From Betaproteobacteria bacterium (GTDB lineage: Bacteria > Pseudomonadota > Gammaproteobacteria > Burkholderiales > SG8-39), in contig JAAOZY010000238.1 in the NCBI GenBank assembly GCA_012274205.1, positions 1-7,810 of the forward strand: a DNA stretch of 7,810 bases, given 5' to 3'. A program made the position numbers and the translations under genes. The stretch's first letter is position 1. Every line of letters begins with the position of its first letter. This document shows positions 1-5,910 of the stretch, in pieces. The notes under the pieces are model-generated. The model did not search any database, was not told where the DNA came from, and saw nothing but the letters and a program-made list of their open reading frames with translations.

Positions 1-486
1 GACGTGCAGGACGGCCAGGTCGGTTTCCGGATCGTTGCCCACCATTTTGGCGGTAAACTTTTTGCCGTCGGAAAGCGCCACTTCGATTTCGTCGGCAGCC
101 TCGACCACGTGCTGGTTGGTCAGGATGTAGCCTTTGGGGCTGATGATGACACCCGAGCCCAGGCTGAAGGCGCGCTGTGATTCGTCCTCGAAGCGATCGC
201 CGAAGAAGTGCCGAAACAGCGGATCGTTCGTGAACGGATTGCGCGGCCGCCGCACTTCCTTGCTGGTGAATACGCTGACCACGGCGGGGGCCGCCTTGCG
301 CACCGCGTCGCTGTAGGACGCGGCCTTGACGCGGGTGTCGCTCGCCGCGGGCGGCGCTGCCTGGTTCACTTCGACCGGGGCGGCGGATCTGGCCGGGAGC
401 CATTCGGGCTTGAGCGTGGCGACGACGAACAGAAGCGCGAGGCAGACGGTGGCCGTTTGCGCGAAGGTCAGCCAGAGTCGGTACAT
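1..486 (-). CDS. HtrA/Deg-family trypsin-like periplasmic serine protease, N-terminal part (partial)
   Basis: Reading the minus strand from the ATG at 486-484 gives 162 codons in frame to the window edge, so the C-terminal part is missing. Residues about 4-24 form one hydrophobic segment that would export the protein or anchor it in the inner membrane. An Ala/Pro-rich linker follows, then the protease domain starts near residue 56 (SDAVRKAAPAVVSVF). The segment GSGVIISPKGYILTNQHVV carries the catalytic His at residue 126, and DPETDLAVLHV carries the catalytic Asp at residue 156. The catalytic Ser (GNSGG motif) and any PDZ domain lie beyond the edge, so DegS-, DegQ- and MucD-like forms cannot be told apart. 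The family degrades or senses misfolded envelope proteins. An AAGGA lies 10 bases before the ATG on this strand. The single uncleaved-looking helix and the place next to petABC favour the DegS-like anchored type, but that is inference. Confidence 0.9.
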   Translation of the reverse strand, partial: MYRLWLTFAQTATVCLALLFVVATLKPEWLPARSAAPVEVNQAAPPAASDTRVKAASYSDAVRKAAPAVVSVFTSKEVRRPRNPFTNDPLFRHFFGDRFEDESQRAFSLGSGVIISPKGYILTNQHVVEAADEIEVALSDGKKFTAKMVGNDPETDLAVLHV

Positions 487-519
487 CGCGTGCGTGTCCT
501 TGTGTTCGTTATGTGCAGC

Positions 520-537
520 GGGGATTCCCCCGGGGAA
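520..537. repeat. Two overlapping palindromes upstream of the protease gene
   Basis: GGGGA-t-TCCCC (520-530) overlaps TTCCCC-c-GGGGAA (525-537). Both are perfect inverted repeats around one central base. They lie 34-51 bases upstream of the minus-strand protease start, where an operator or 5' leader structure would sit. No regulator can be named from the sequence. Chance is possible in DNA this rich in G and C. Confidence 0.4.
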
Positions 538-576
538 CGGAACGGCCCCGCAGCTTCCCCGGCCCCTGCTTGTTTG

Positions 577-625
577 CTGATCGGGCCGTGGCGGCTACGC
601 CGAATCCGGAACGGCTCCCGATCAG
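577..625. repeat. Nested inverted repeat (strong hairpin) in the divergent spacer
   Basis: CTGATCGGG (577-585) pairs perfectly with CCCGATCAG (617-625). Inside it CCGT (586-589) pairs with ACGG (611-614), leaving C615 and T616 as a two-base bulge. A further small hairpin GGCG-gcta-CGCC sits at 590-601. No T-run flanks it on either strand, so it is not a typical intrinsic terminator. It lies between the minus-strand protease and the plus-strand Nif3-like gene. A protein-binding site or a decayed repeat element are both possible. Confidence 0.45.
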
Positions 626-656
626 TGGCCTGGTGCTGCGCCGGCGTGCGTGCGGG

Positions 657-662
657 TACAAT
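657..662 (+). promoter_or_regulatory. Possible -10 box for the Nif3-like gene
   Basis: TACAAT matches five of six bases of the sigma70 -10 consensus and lies 29 bases before the chosen ATG at 692. Transcription would begin near 669, just upstream of the start codon. No good -35 is seen 16-18 bases upstream, so the call is weak. Confidence 0.35.
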
Positions 663-691
663 TCCCGCTGGCCAATGCGATGGGTGCCGCA

Positions 692-1438
692 ATGCAGCGC
701 GAGGAACTAGACCGTTACCTGGACGGCCTGTTGGAGGTCTCCCGATTCCGCGATTATTGCCCAAATGGGCTGCAGGTGGAAGGGCGCGCCGAAATCCGGC
801 GCATCGTCAGCGGGGTAACGGCGAGTTTCGACCTGATCCAGGCTGCGCTTGCGGACAAGGCGGACGCCATCCTGGTGCATCACGGCTATTTTTGGAAAGG
901 CGAGGATCCCTGCCTTACCGGCATGCGCCGGGCGCGCATCGCGCCGCTTATCACGCAGGAGCTGAACCTCTTCGCCTATCACCTGCCGCTGGATGCGCAT
1001 GCCGAATTTGGCAACAACGCCCAGTTGGGCCGGCGCCTGGGACTGACTGAAACCGGGCGTTTCGCCGATCAGGACATAGGGTTTTGCGGCAGCCTGGAGG
1101 CGCCGCTGCAGCTGCGCGCCTTTGCTGCCCGGGTGGCGCAGCGATTGGAGCGCGAACCGCTGGTGATCGGCGATGGCGCGAGGCAGATCCGCAGCGTCGC
1201 CTGGTGCAGTGGTGCGGCGCAGGGCTTTTTCGAAGAGGCGATCAAGCTCGGACTGGACGCCTACCTCAGCGGGGAAATTTCCGAGCAGCAGGTGCACCTT
1301 GCGCGCGAGTCCGGCGTGGCGTTCATCGCAGCGGGGCATCACGCCACCGAGAAATACGGAGTGCAGGCCCTGGGCGAGCATCTTGCGACGCGCTTCGGAC
1401 TCGCGCACCGCTATATCGACATTCCCAATCCGGTTTAA
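692..1438 (+). CDS. Nif3-like dinuclear metal-centre hexameric protein (YbgI/YqfO family)
   Basis: This 248-residue protein has the usual length of the short Nif3/YbgI family. Metal-binding motifs appear in the expected order: LVHHG (His63, His64), YHLPLDAH (Asp101) and AAGHHATE (His216, Glu220). Family members form a toroidal hexamer with a two-metal site in each subunit, and proteins of this kind are often annotated as GTP cyclohydrolase I type 2. The true substrate is not settled. The start at 692 is chosen because the family begins close to the helix EELDRYLDGLLEV. An in-frame ATG at 680 and a GTG at 650 would add 4 or 14 residues without family support. Both the ribosome binding site and the -10 box (657-662) are weak. 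The gene is transcribed away from the HtrA-type protease and ends 147 bases before petA, apparently as a separate transcription unit. Confidence 0.9.
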   Translation: MQREELDRYLDGLLEVSRFRDYCPNGLQVEGRAEIRRIVSGVTASFDLIQAALADKADAILVHHGYFWKGEDPCLTGMRRARIAPLITQELNLFAYHLPLDAHAEFGNNAQLGRRLGLTETGRFADQDIGFCGSLEAPLQLRAFAARVAQRLEREPLVIGDGARQIRSVAWCSGAAQGFFEEAIKLGLDAYLSGEISEQQVHLARESGVAFIAAGHHATEKYGVQALGEHLATRFGLAHRYIDIPNPV

Positions 1439-1510
1439 GCCCGGAATTCGGACGGGTTTAGGGTAAGCCCGACTTTGTTTATCAATTTCAGTGTGTTAGC
1501 GCATAAAACT

Positions 1511-1539
1511 TTAATTTTGACAGTACAATCAGGTATAAT
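1511..1539 (+). promoter_or_regulatory. Putative petABC promoter in an AT-rich spacer
   Basis: TATAAT at 1534-1539 is a perfect sigma70 -10 box. With 17-bp spacing the -35 would be TTAATT (1511-1516), which matches only three of six consensus bases. A perfect TTGACA also lies at 1517-1522, but only 11 bases from the -10 box. The predicted start near 1546 gives a leader of about 40 bases. The spacer 1439-1585 is markedly AT-rich compared with its neighbours and holds no other gene that I can see. Confidence 0.6.
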
Positions 1540-1585
1540 CGCGAGCTTTTGTATCTAGCGCAATCCTGCATTCGAGGAACCATCG

Positions 1586-2179
1586 ATGAGCGACGATAAG
1601 AAAGTCAACAAAGGCCGGCGCAATCTGGTGATTGCCTGCGGCGCCGCGGGCGGTGCCGCAGGCGTGGCCGCGGCAGTGCCGTTCGCCGCGAGCTGGCTGC
1701 CGTCGGAGCGCGCCAAGGCCGGCGGTGCGCCGGTCGTGGCCGATATCAGCACGCTGGAGCCGGGCCAGATGATGACCGTCGAATGGCGCTCCAAGCCGGT
1801 GTGGATCATTCGGCGCACCAAGGAAATGGTGGCGGACTTGGCGCAGGTCGACGGCAAAGTGTCCGATCCGAAATCCGATGTGCCGATGCAGCCCGAATAC
1901 GCGAAGAACGAATACCGCTCGATCAAGCCGGAGGTGCTGGTGCTGGTGGGCGTCTGCACCCACCTCGGTTGCTCGCCGCAGGAAAAGCCGGCGGAGGACA
2001 AGGGGGAAATGGGCGCCGACTGGACCGGCGGTTTTCTCTGCCCCTGCCACGGCTCCAAGTTCGACCTTGCCGGACGCGTCTACAAGGGCTCGCCTGCGCC
2101 GGTCAATCTCGAAGTGCCGAAATACACGTATCTGTCCGATACGCGCATTCTCATCGGCGACGACACGAAAGGGGCATGA
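1586..2179 (+). CDS. petA: Ubiquinol-cytochrome c reductase iron-sulfur (Rieske) subunit
   Basis: This is the Rieske [2Fe-2S] protein of the bc1 complex, which takes one electron from ubiquinol at the Qo site and passes it to cytochrome c1 on the periplasmic side. Residues 1-12 are a short polar head ending in a twin arginine (Arg11, Arg12). A Gly/Ala-rich hydrophobic helix (about 13-38) follows, as expected for a Tat-exported but uncleaved anchor. Cluster box I is CTHLGC (Cys124, His126, Cys129) and box II is CPCHGS (Cys152, Cys154, His155, Ser157). By family knowledge Cys124, His126, Cys152 and His155 bind the cluster, while Cys129 and Cys154 form a disulfide. The length of 197 residues is normal. 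GAGGA at 1574-1578, seven bases before the ATG, is a good ribosome binding site and fixes the start. It is the first gene of the petABC operon and is followed by petB after three bases. Confidence 0.97.
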   Translation: MSDDKKVNKGRRNLVIACGAAGGAAGVAAAVPFAASWLPSERAKAGGAPVVADISTLEPGQMMTVEWRSKPVWIIRRTKEMVADLAQVDGKVSDPKSDVPMQPEYAKNEYRSIKPEVLVLVGVCTHLGCSPQEKPAEDKGEMGADWTGGFLCPCHGSKFDLAGRVYKGSPAPVNLEVPKYTYLSDTRILIGDDTKGA

Positions 2180-2182
2180 CGC

Positions 2183-3493
2183 ATGGCTGCCGCAGAGAAA
2201 CCCCCTGTAAGCGGAACCGGTTCGGTCGCGCTTGACGGCGCACTCACCTGGGTCGACCAGCGCTTTCCGCTGATATCGACGTGGAAAGCGCACCTGGCCG
2301 AGTACTACGCACCGAAGAATTTCAACTTCTGGTACTTCTTCGGCGGCCTGGCGATGCTGGTGCTCGGAATCCAGATCGTTACCGGCATTTTCCTCACGAT
2401 GAACTACAAGCCGGATTCGAACCTCGCGTTCGCGTCGGTGGAGTACATCATGCGCGAGGTGCCCGGCGGCTGGATCATCCGCTACATGCACTCGACCGGC
2501 GCGTCGGCGTTTTTCATCTGCGTCTACCTGCACATGTTTCGCGCGCTGCTGTACGGCTCGCACCGCAAGCCGCGCGAACTCATCTGGATTTTCGGCGTGC
2601 TGATCTACCTAGTGCTGATGGGCGAGGCGTTCTTCGGCTATCTGCTGCCCTGGGGACAGATGTCCTACTGGGGCGCGCAGGTGATCATCAACCTGTTTTC
2701 CGCCATCCCCTTCATCGGGCCGGACCTTTCGCTGTGGATCCGCGGCGATTACGTCATTGCGGATGCGACGCTCAACCGCTTCTTCGCGCTGCACGTGATC
2801 GCCATGCCGCTGGTGCTGCTGGGACTGGTGATGGCGCACCTGCTCGCCTTGCACGAGGTGGGCTCGAACAATCCGGACGGCATCGAAATCAGCAAGCACA
2901 AGGACGCGAACGGCATACCGCTGGACGGCATTCCGTTCCATCCCTATTACACGGTCAAGGACATCCTCGGCGTGGTGGTGTTCCTGATCGTGTTCGCGAT
3001 CATCGTGTTCTTCGCGCCGGAGATGGGCGGATACTTCCTCGAAGCGAACAACTTCATCCCCGCCAATCCGCTGCAGACCCCTCCGCATATCGCGCCGGTG
3101 TGGTATTTCACTCCCTACTACTCGATCCTGCGCGGCGTGCCGCCGCTGTTCAATTCGCAGTTCCCGGGCGTAGTGGCGATGGGCGTGTCGGTGATGATCC
3201 TGTTCACACTGCCCTGGCTCGACCGCAGCCCGGTGAAGTCGATTCGCTACCGCGGCCCGTACTTCAAGGGGGCGCTGACGGCCTTCGTCGTGGTGTTTCT
3301 CATCCTCGGCTACCTCGGCACCGAGCCGATCACGGTGTGGGGCCAGTTCGGCGCCTGGCTGGGCAACGCCGACCGCGCGACGGTGGTGGCGCGCATCTGC
3401 ACGGTGATCTACTTCCTGTTCTTCGTCCTGATGCCCTGGTACACGAGTATCGATAAGAACAAACCTGAACCGGACCGGGTGACCTGCAAATGA
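2183..3493 (+). CDS. petB: Cytochrome b subunit of the bc1 complex
   Basis: This integral membrane subunit carries hemes bL and bH and forms most of both quinone sites (Qo and Qi) of the Q cycle. It has 436 residues and several clear membrane helices. Heme-ligand histidines are visible as His103 and His117 in MHSTGASAFFICVYLH, and His204 and His219 in the fourth helix. The second pair is 15 residues apart, one more than in mitochondrial cytochrome b. The Qo-site loop reads PPHIAPVWYF, so the signature is PVWY (305-308) where mitochondria have PEWY. GSNNP (227-231) follows the fourth helix as in the family. The C-terminal part (helices E onward) is fused in the same chain, as in bc1 and unlike split b6f subunits. 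AAAGGGG at 2168-2174 lies eight bases before the ATG. The stop overlaps the petC start by ATGA, indicating translational coupling. Confidence 0.97.
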   Translation: MAAAEKPPVSGTGSVALDGALTWVDQRFPLISTWKAHLAEYYAPKNFNFWYFFGGLAMLVLGIQIVTGIFLTMNYKPDSNLAFASVEYIMREVPGGWIIRYMHSTGASAFFICVYLHMFRALLYGSHRKPRELIWIFGVLIYLVLMGEAFFGYLLPWGQMSYWGAQVIINLFSAIPFIGPDLSLWIRGDYVIADATLNRFFALHVIAMPLVLLGLVMAHLLALHEVGSNNPDGIEISKHKDANGIPLDGIPFHPYYTVKDILGVVVFLIVFAIIVFFAPEMGGYFLEANNFIPANPLQTPPHIAPVWYFTPYYSILRGVPPLFNSQFPGVVAMGVSVMILFTLPWLDRSPVKSIRYRGPYFKGALTAFVVVFLILGYLGTEPITVWGQFGAWLGNADRATVVARICTVIYFLFFVLMPWYTSIDKNKPEPDRVTCK

Positions 3494-4323
3494 AGAAACT
3501 CGCCAGATTCGTGCTGACGTCGCTGTTCGCGCCTGCGCTCCTGCTTGTATCGCTCGCGGCCCTGCTTGTAGCGCCCGCGGCCCTGCTTGTAGCGCCCGCG
3601 GCCCTGCTTGTATCGCCTGCGGCGATGGCCTCCGAAGGCGGCGCGCGCCTGGACACGGCGCCGATCAACCAGACTGACGTGATCAGCCTGCAGCGCGGCG
3701 CGCGCACCTTTGCCAACTACTGCCTGAACTGCCACAGCGCCTCGCTCATGCGCTGGAACCGGCTGGAGGAACTGGGTTTGAACGAATCCCAGATCATGGA
3801 CAACCTCATGTTCACCGGCGCCAAGGTCGGTGACCTCATGAACGTCGCGATGACCCGCAAAGATGCGCGCAAGTGGTTCGGCGCCGCCCCGCCCGATCTG
3901 TCGGTGATCGCGCGCGCGCGCGGCGCCGACTGGCTCTACAGCTACCTGCGCGGGTTCTACCGCGATCCGGCGCGCCCCACCGGCTGGAACAACACCGTGT
4001 TCGAAAACGTCGGCATGCCCAATCCGCTGTGGCAGCTGCAGGGCGAGCGCGTGCGCGTGGAGCAGGCGTCGAAAGGCGTGGAGAGCAAGGAAGGCCACGG
4101 CGCCGCGGCCATGGCGGTGAAGTATGAAATGGTGAAGCCGGGCAGCCTGACGCCGGTGCAGTATGACGAGGCCGTGGCCGACCTGGTCAATTTTCTCGTC
4201 TACATGGGCGAGCCGGCGGCGACTACACGCAAGCAGATCGGCATTTTCGTGCTGCTCTACCTGCTCGCCCTGCTGCCCCTGGTCTACCTGCTGAAGCGGG
4301 AGTTCTGGAAGGACGTGCACTGA
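3490..4323 (+). CDS. petC: Cytochrome c1 of the bc1 complex, with a repeat-expanded signal peptide
   Basis: Cytochrome c1 accepts electrons from the Rieske protein and hands them to soluble cytochrome c. The heme attachment site CLNCH spans residues 78-82. The sixth heme ligand is a methionine in this family. Met176 (in NVGMPNPLW) and Met214 are candidates, but I cannot decide between them. A C-terminal helix (about 249-267) followed by KREFWKDVH anchors the protein with the tail in the cytoplasm. The N-terminus starts MKKLAR and has an unusually long hydrophobic stretch built from four 7-residue repeats (residues 18-45). It ends at a plausible signal peptidase site AMA|S after residue 47. 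The total length of 277 is longer than I expect for the family, and the repeat accounts for 28 residues. The start overlaps the petB stop (ATGA). It is the last gene of the operon, with a terminator at 4363-4389. Confidence 0.95.
   Translation: MKKLARFVLTSLFAPALLLVSLAALLVAPAALLVAPAALLVSPAAMASEGGARLDTAPINQTDVISLQRGARTFANYCLNCHSASLMRWNRLEELGLNESQIMDNLMFTGAKVGDLMNVAMTRKDARKWFGAAPPDLSVIARARGADWLYSYLRGFYRDPARPTGWNNTVFENVGMPNPLWQLQGERVRVEQASKGVESKEGHGAAAMAVKYEMVKPGSLTPVQYDEAVADLVNFLVYMGEPAATTRKQIGIFVLLYLLALLPLVYLLKREFWKDVH
3541..3624 (+). repeat. Four tandem 21-bp in-frame repeats in the petC signal peptide
   Basis: The copies are 3541-3561, 3562-3582, 3583-3603 and 3604-3624. Copies 2 and 3 are identical. 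Copy 1 differs from them at two bases and copy 4 at three. Each encodes LLV-(A/S)-(P/L)-AA, so a gain or loss of copies keeps the frame and changes only the hydrophobic core of the signal peptide. The 18 bases before (3523-3540, LFAPAL) may be a decayed fifth copy. Confidence 0.93.
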
Positions 4324-4327
4324 GCTA

Positions 4328-4358
4328 GAGACCGGTTTCGGGAGACTCGAGACCGGTT
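4328..4358 (+). repeat. 10-bp direct repeat, two copies 21 bp apart
   Basis: GAGACCGGTT occurs at 4328-4337 and again at 4349-4358, between the petC stop and the terminator. Each copy contains the palindrome ACCGGT. The 21-bp period is about two helical turns, which would put both copies on the same face of the DNA. A paired binding site upstream of sspA is possible but unproven. Confidence 0.6.
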
Positions 4359-4362
4359 CCAC

Positions 4363-4389
4363 AGGCGGACGCGGTCCGCCTCATTTTTT
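4363..4389 (+). terminator. Rho-independent terminator after petC
   Basis: AGGCGGAC (4363-4370) pairs perfectly with GTCCGCCT (4374-4381) across a GCG loop. CA and six T residues (4384-4389) follow. This is a textbook intrinsic terminator for petABC. Only 16 bases separate the T-run from the sspA start codon, so any transcript made upstream must pass it to reach sspA. Confidence 0.88.
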
Positions 4390-4405
4390 CAAGGCCCTAA
4401 CGACT

Positions 4406-5005
4406 ATGATGAACCTTTATTCAGGCACTACCTGCCCGTTCTCCCAGCGCTGCCGCATCGTGCTCTACGAGAAGGGCATGGACTTTCAAATCATCGATGT
4501 CGACTTGTTCAACAAACCCGAAGACATTGCGGTAATGAATCCGTACAACCGCCTGCCGGTGCTGGTCGAGCGCGACCTGGTCCTGTACGAATCGAACATC
4601 ATCAACGAATACATCGATGAGCGCTTTCCGCACCCGCAGCTGATGCCGCCCGATCCGGTGATGCGCGCGCGTGCGCGGCTGCTGCTGTTCAATTTCGAGG
4701 TGGAGCTGTTCAGCCGCATCGAAACGCTCGAGGACGGCACGGCCAAGCAGCAGGAAAAAGCGCGCGCGCACGTGGCCGACCGGCTGACCGAGCTGGCGCC
4801 GATCTTCGTCAAGCAGAAGTATATGCTTGGCGACGAGTTTTCCATGCTCGACGTGGCGATCGCGCCGCTGCTGTGGCGGCTGAACCACTACGGCATCTCG
4901 CTCGGCAAGCCGGCTGCGCCGCTGATGAAGTACGCAGAGCGGCTGTTCTCGCGCCCGGCCTTCATCGAGGCGCTGACGCCCTCGGAAAAGGTCATGCGCA
5001 AGTGA
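4406..5005 (+). CDS. sspA: Stringent starvation protein A (GST-fold RNA polymerase-associated protein)
   Basis: SspA binds RNA polymerase and alters transcription during starvation and stress. It has a glutathione S-transferase fold without GST activity. The N-terminal thioredoxin-like domain shows TTCPFSQRCRIVLYEKG (8-24) and NRLPVLVERDLVLYES (48-63), with the conserved cis-proline at Pro51. The PHPQLMP segment (75-81) matches the conserved surface patch of the family. The C-terminal helical domain includes LGDEFSMLDVAIAPLLWRL (141-159). The length of 199 residues is typical. Two ATG codons lie side by side (4406 and 4409). The first is taken because AAGG at 4391-4394 is closer to it, but the site is weak either way. 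It is followed by sspB, its usual partner, 116 bases after its stop. Confidence 0.95.
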   Translation: MMNLYSGTTCPFSQRCRIVLYEKGMDFQIIDVDLFNKPEDIAVMNPYNRLPVLVERDLVLYESNIINEYIDERFPHPQLMPPDPVMRARARLLLFNFEVELFSRIETLEDGTAKQQEKARAHVADRLTELAPIFVKQKYMLGDEFSMLDVAIAPLLWRLNHYGISLGKPAAPLMKYAERLFSRPAFIEALTPSEKVMRK

Positions 5006-5121
5006 GCGCACCGCGATCATCCCGAGGAGCGCGAACGACGCGGGATCTGCTTTCGGGCCGAGCGTAGACTCCCCGCGGAATTTGCCTGCGGCAAGTGCGT
5101 TCTGGAGCGAACGAACCTTCC

Positions 5122-5541
5122 ATGTCAGAACTCTCCACCAAGCCCTACCTGATGCGCGCCATCTACGACTGGTGCGTCGACAGCGGCTACACGCCTTACC
5201 TCACGGTGACGGTTGACGCTTCCACGCATGTACCCATGGAGTACATCAAGGACGGGCAGATCGTGCTCAACGTCGGCCCGATCGCGGTGGAGCACTTCAA
5301 GATGGGCAACGAACTGATCGAATTCAGCGCCCGCTTCAATGGCGCCTCGCGCGATATCTCGATTCCGGTGGGCACGGTGTCGGCGATCTACGCGCGCGAA
5401 AACGGCCAGGGCCTTTCCTTCGAGGTGAGCCCGGCCGAGGCAGCGCTACCCGCCGAAGCGGGCGAGGACGCCTCCGGCGACGAATCGCCGCCCGAGCCGC
5501 CGCGCCCAGCGCGCAAGCCGGCGCTGCGACGGGTCAAATAA
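5122..5541 (+). CDS. sspB: ClpXP protease specificity-enhancing factor SspB
   Basis: SspB is a dimeric adaptor that binds the ssrA tag on proteins released from stalled ribosomes and delivers them to ClpXP. The folded substrate-binding domain is residues 1 to about 103 (STKPYLMRAIYDWCVDSGYTPYL, GPIAVEHF, SARFNGASRDISIPVG). A Pro/Glu/Ala-rich flexible linker (about 104-130) follows. The tail RKPALRRVK (131-139) fits the short ClpX-binding module at the C-terminus of the family. The length of 139 residues is in the normal range. The ATG at 5122 is chosen because family members begin MSE-STKPYL. A GTG at 5095 would add nine residues with no such support. The only ribosome binding candidate, GGAG at 5104-5107, is 14 bases away, so initiation may be weak or coupled to sspA transcription. 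The 116-base gap before it shows no convincing promoter. Confidence 0.95.
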   Translation: MSELSTKPYLMRAIYDWCVDSGYTPYLTVTVDASTHVPMEYIKDGQIVLNVGPIAVEHFKMGNELIEFSARFNGASRDISIPVGTVSAIYARENGQGLSFEVSPAEAALPAEAGEDASGDESPPEPPRPARKPALRRVK

Positions 5542-5612
5542 GCATTTGGGCGGGCGCGTCGCGCGGCGCCTGCCGCGCCGGGGCGGTCGGGGATGCGCCT
5601 CCTGCGCCCGCG

Positions 5613-5618
5613 TATAAT
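5613..5618 (+). promoter_or_regulatory. -10 box of the tRNA-Thr promoter
   Basis: TATAAT is a perfect -10 box, followed by a GC-rich discriminator (GGCCGCGC) typical of stable-RNA promoters under stringent control. The start would fall near 5625, a few bases before the tRNA 5' end at 5630. No clear -35 is visible. It probably still fires, and could now transcribe the replacement tRNA and the island genes that follow. Confidence 0.7.
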
Positions 5619-5629
5619 AGGCCGCGCAT

Positions 5630-5668
5630 GCCGGGTTAGCTCAGTTGGTAGAGCAGCGCATTTGTAAT
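5630..5668 (+). pseudogene. 5' half of a disrupted tRNA-Thr(TGT) gene
   Basis: The sequence folds as the first half of a tRNA: acceptor strand GCCGGGT (5630-5636), TA, D-stem GCTC/GAGC (5639-5642 and 5651-5654), anticodon stem GCGCA (5656-5660) and loop TTTGTAA (5661-5667) with anticodon TGT. The partner strand should begin TGCGC, but only T5668 matches and the next bases are CACA. There is no T-arm and no ACCCGGC acceptor strand anywhere downstream in the window. The break lies just past the anticodon loop, a known class of integration target in tRNA genes. The missing half may survive at the far end of the island, outside the window. Confidence 0.85.
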
Positions 5669-5713
5669 CACAGAGCCGCATCCATAATGTAGGTAGAAAC
5701 GCTAGACAAATCA

Positions 5714-5781
5714 AGCTGATGAAGGCGAGCTGATCAGCTACAGGTAGCCGACAGTCACCACGACCTTGGGTGACAGTCACC
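5714..5781. repeat. Cluster of palindromes and direct repeats at the island edge
   Basis: AGCTGATCAGCT (5728-5739) is a perfect 12-bp palindrome, and its half AGCTGAT also occurs at 5714-5720. GACAGTCACC occurs twice (5750-5759 and 5772-5781). The second copy is part of the palindrome GGTGAC-a-GTCACC (5769-5781), and GTCACC at 5754-5759 can also pair with GGTGAC at 5769-5774. Short repeated sites of this kind are found in attachment regions bound by integrase and excision factors. That role is inference. No coding region is seen in 5669-5788. Confidence 0.55.
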
Positions 5782-5788
5782 AAGAGAC

Positions 5789-5863
<75 letters not shown>

Positions 5864-5864
5864 A

Positions 5865-5882
5865 AACCCTCTCAATAGGGTT
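5865..5882 (+). other. Hairpin directly after the tRNA
   Basis: AACCCT (5865-5870) pairs with AGGGTT (5877-5882) around the loop CTCAAT. No T-run follows, so it is a poor terminator. It may act as a processing signal for the tRNA 3' trailer, or leak transcription into the genes downstream. Confidence 0.4.
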
Positions 5883-5910
5883 GGCACAAGAACAACGGGC
5901 AGGTGAGGCA

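Noticed and set aside
208..1050. 280-codon plus-strand frame across the protease gene and the start of the Nif3-like gene
   Set aside because: It overlaps the real genes on both sides and is full of Arg/Gly/Ala runs from out-of-frame GC-rich codons.
1474..1492. FNR/ANR-type site (TTGAT-N4-ATCAA) upstream of petA
   Set aside because: Only the ATCAA half is present. The other half reads ACTTT and does not fit.
1529..2563. 344-codon open frame on the minus strand over petA and petB
   Set aside because: It is a shadow of two well-supported genes. Its Arg/His-rich composition comes from reading high-GC codons backwards.
5564..5580. CGGCGC-ctgcc-GCGCCG hairpin after sspB as a terminator
   Set aside because: The stem is sound but no T-run follows, and similar pairings are frequent in this GC-rich spacer.
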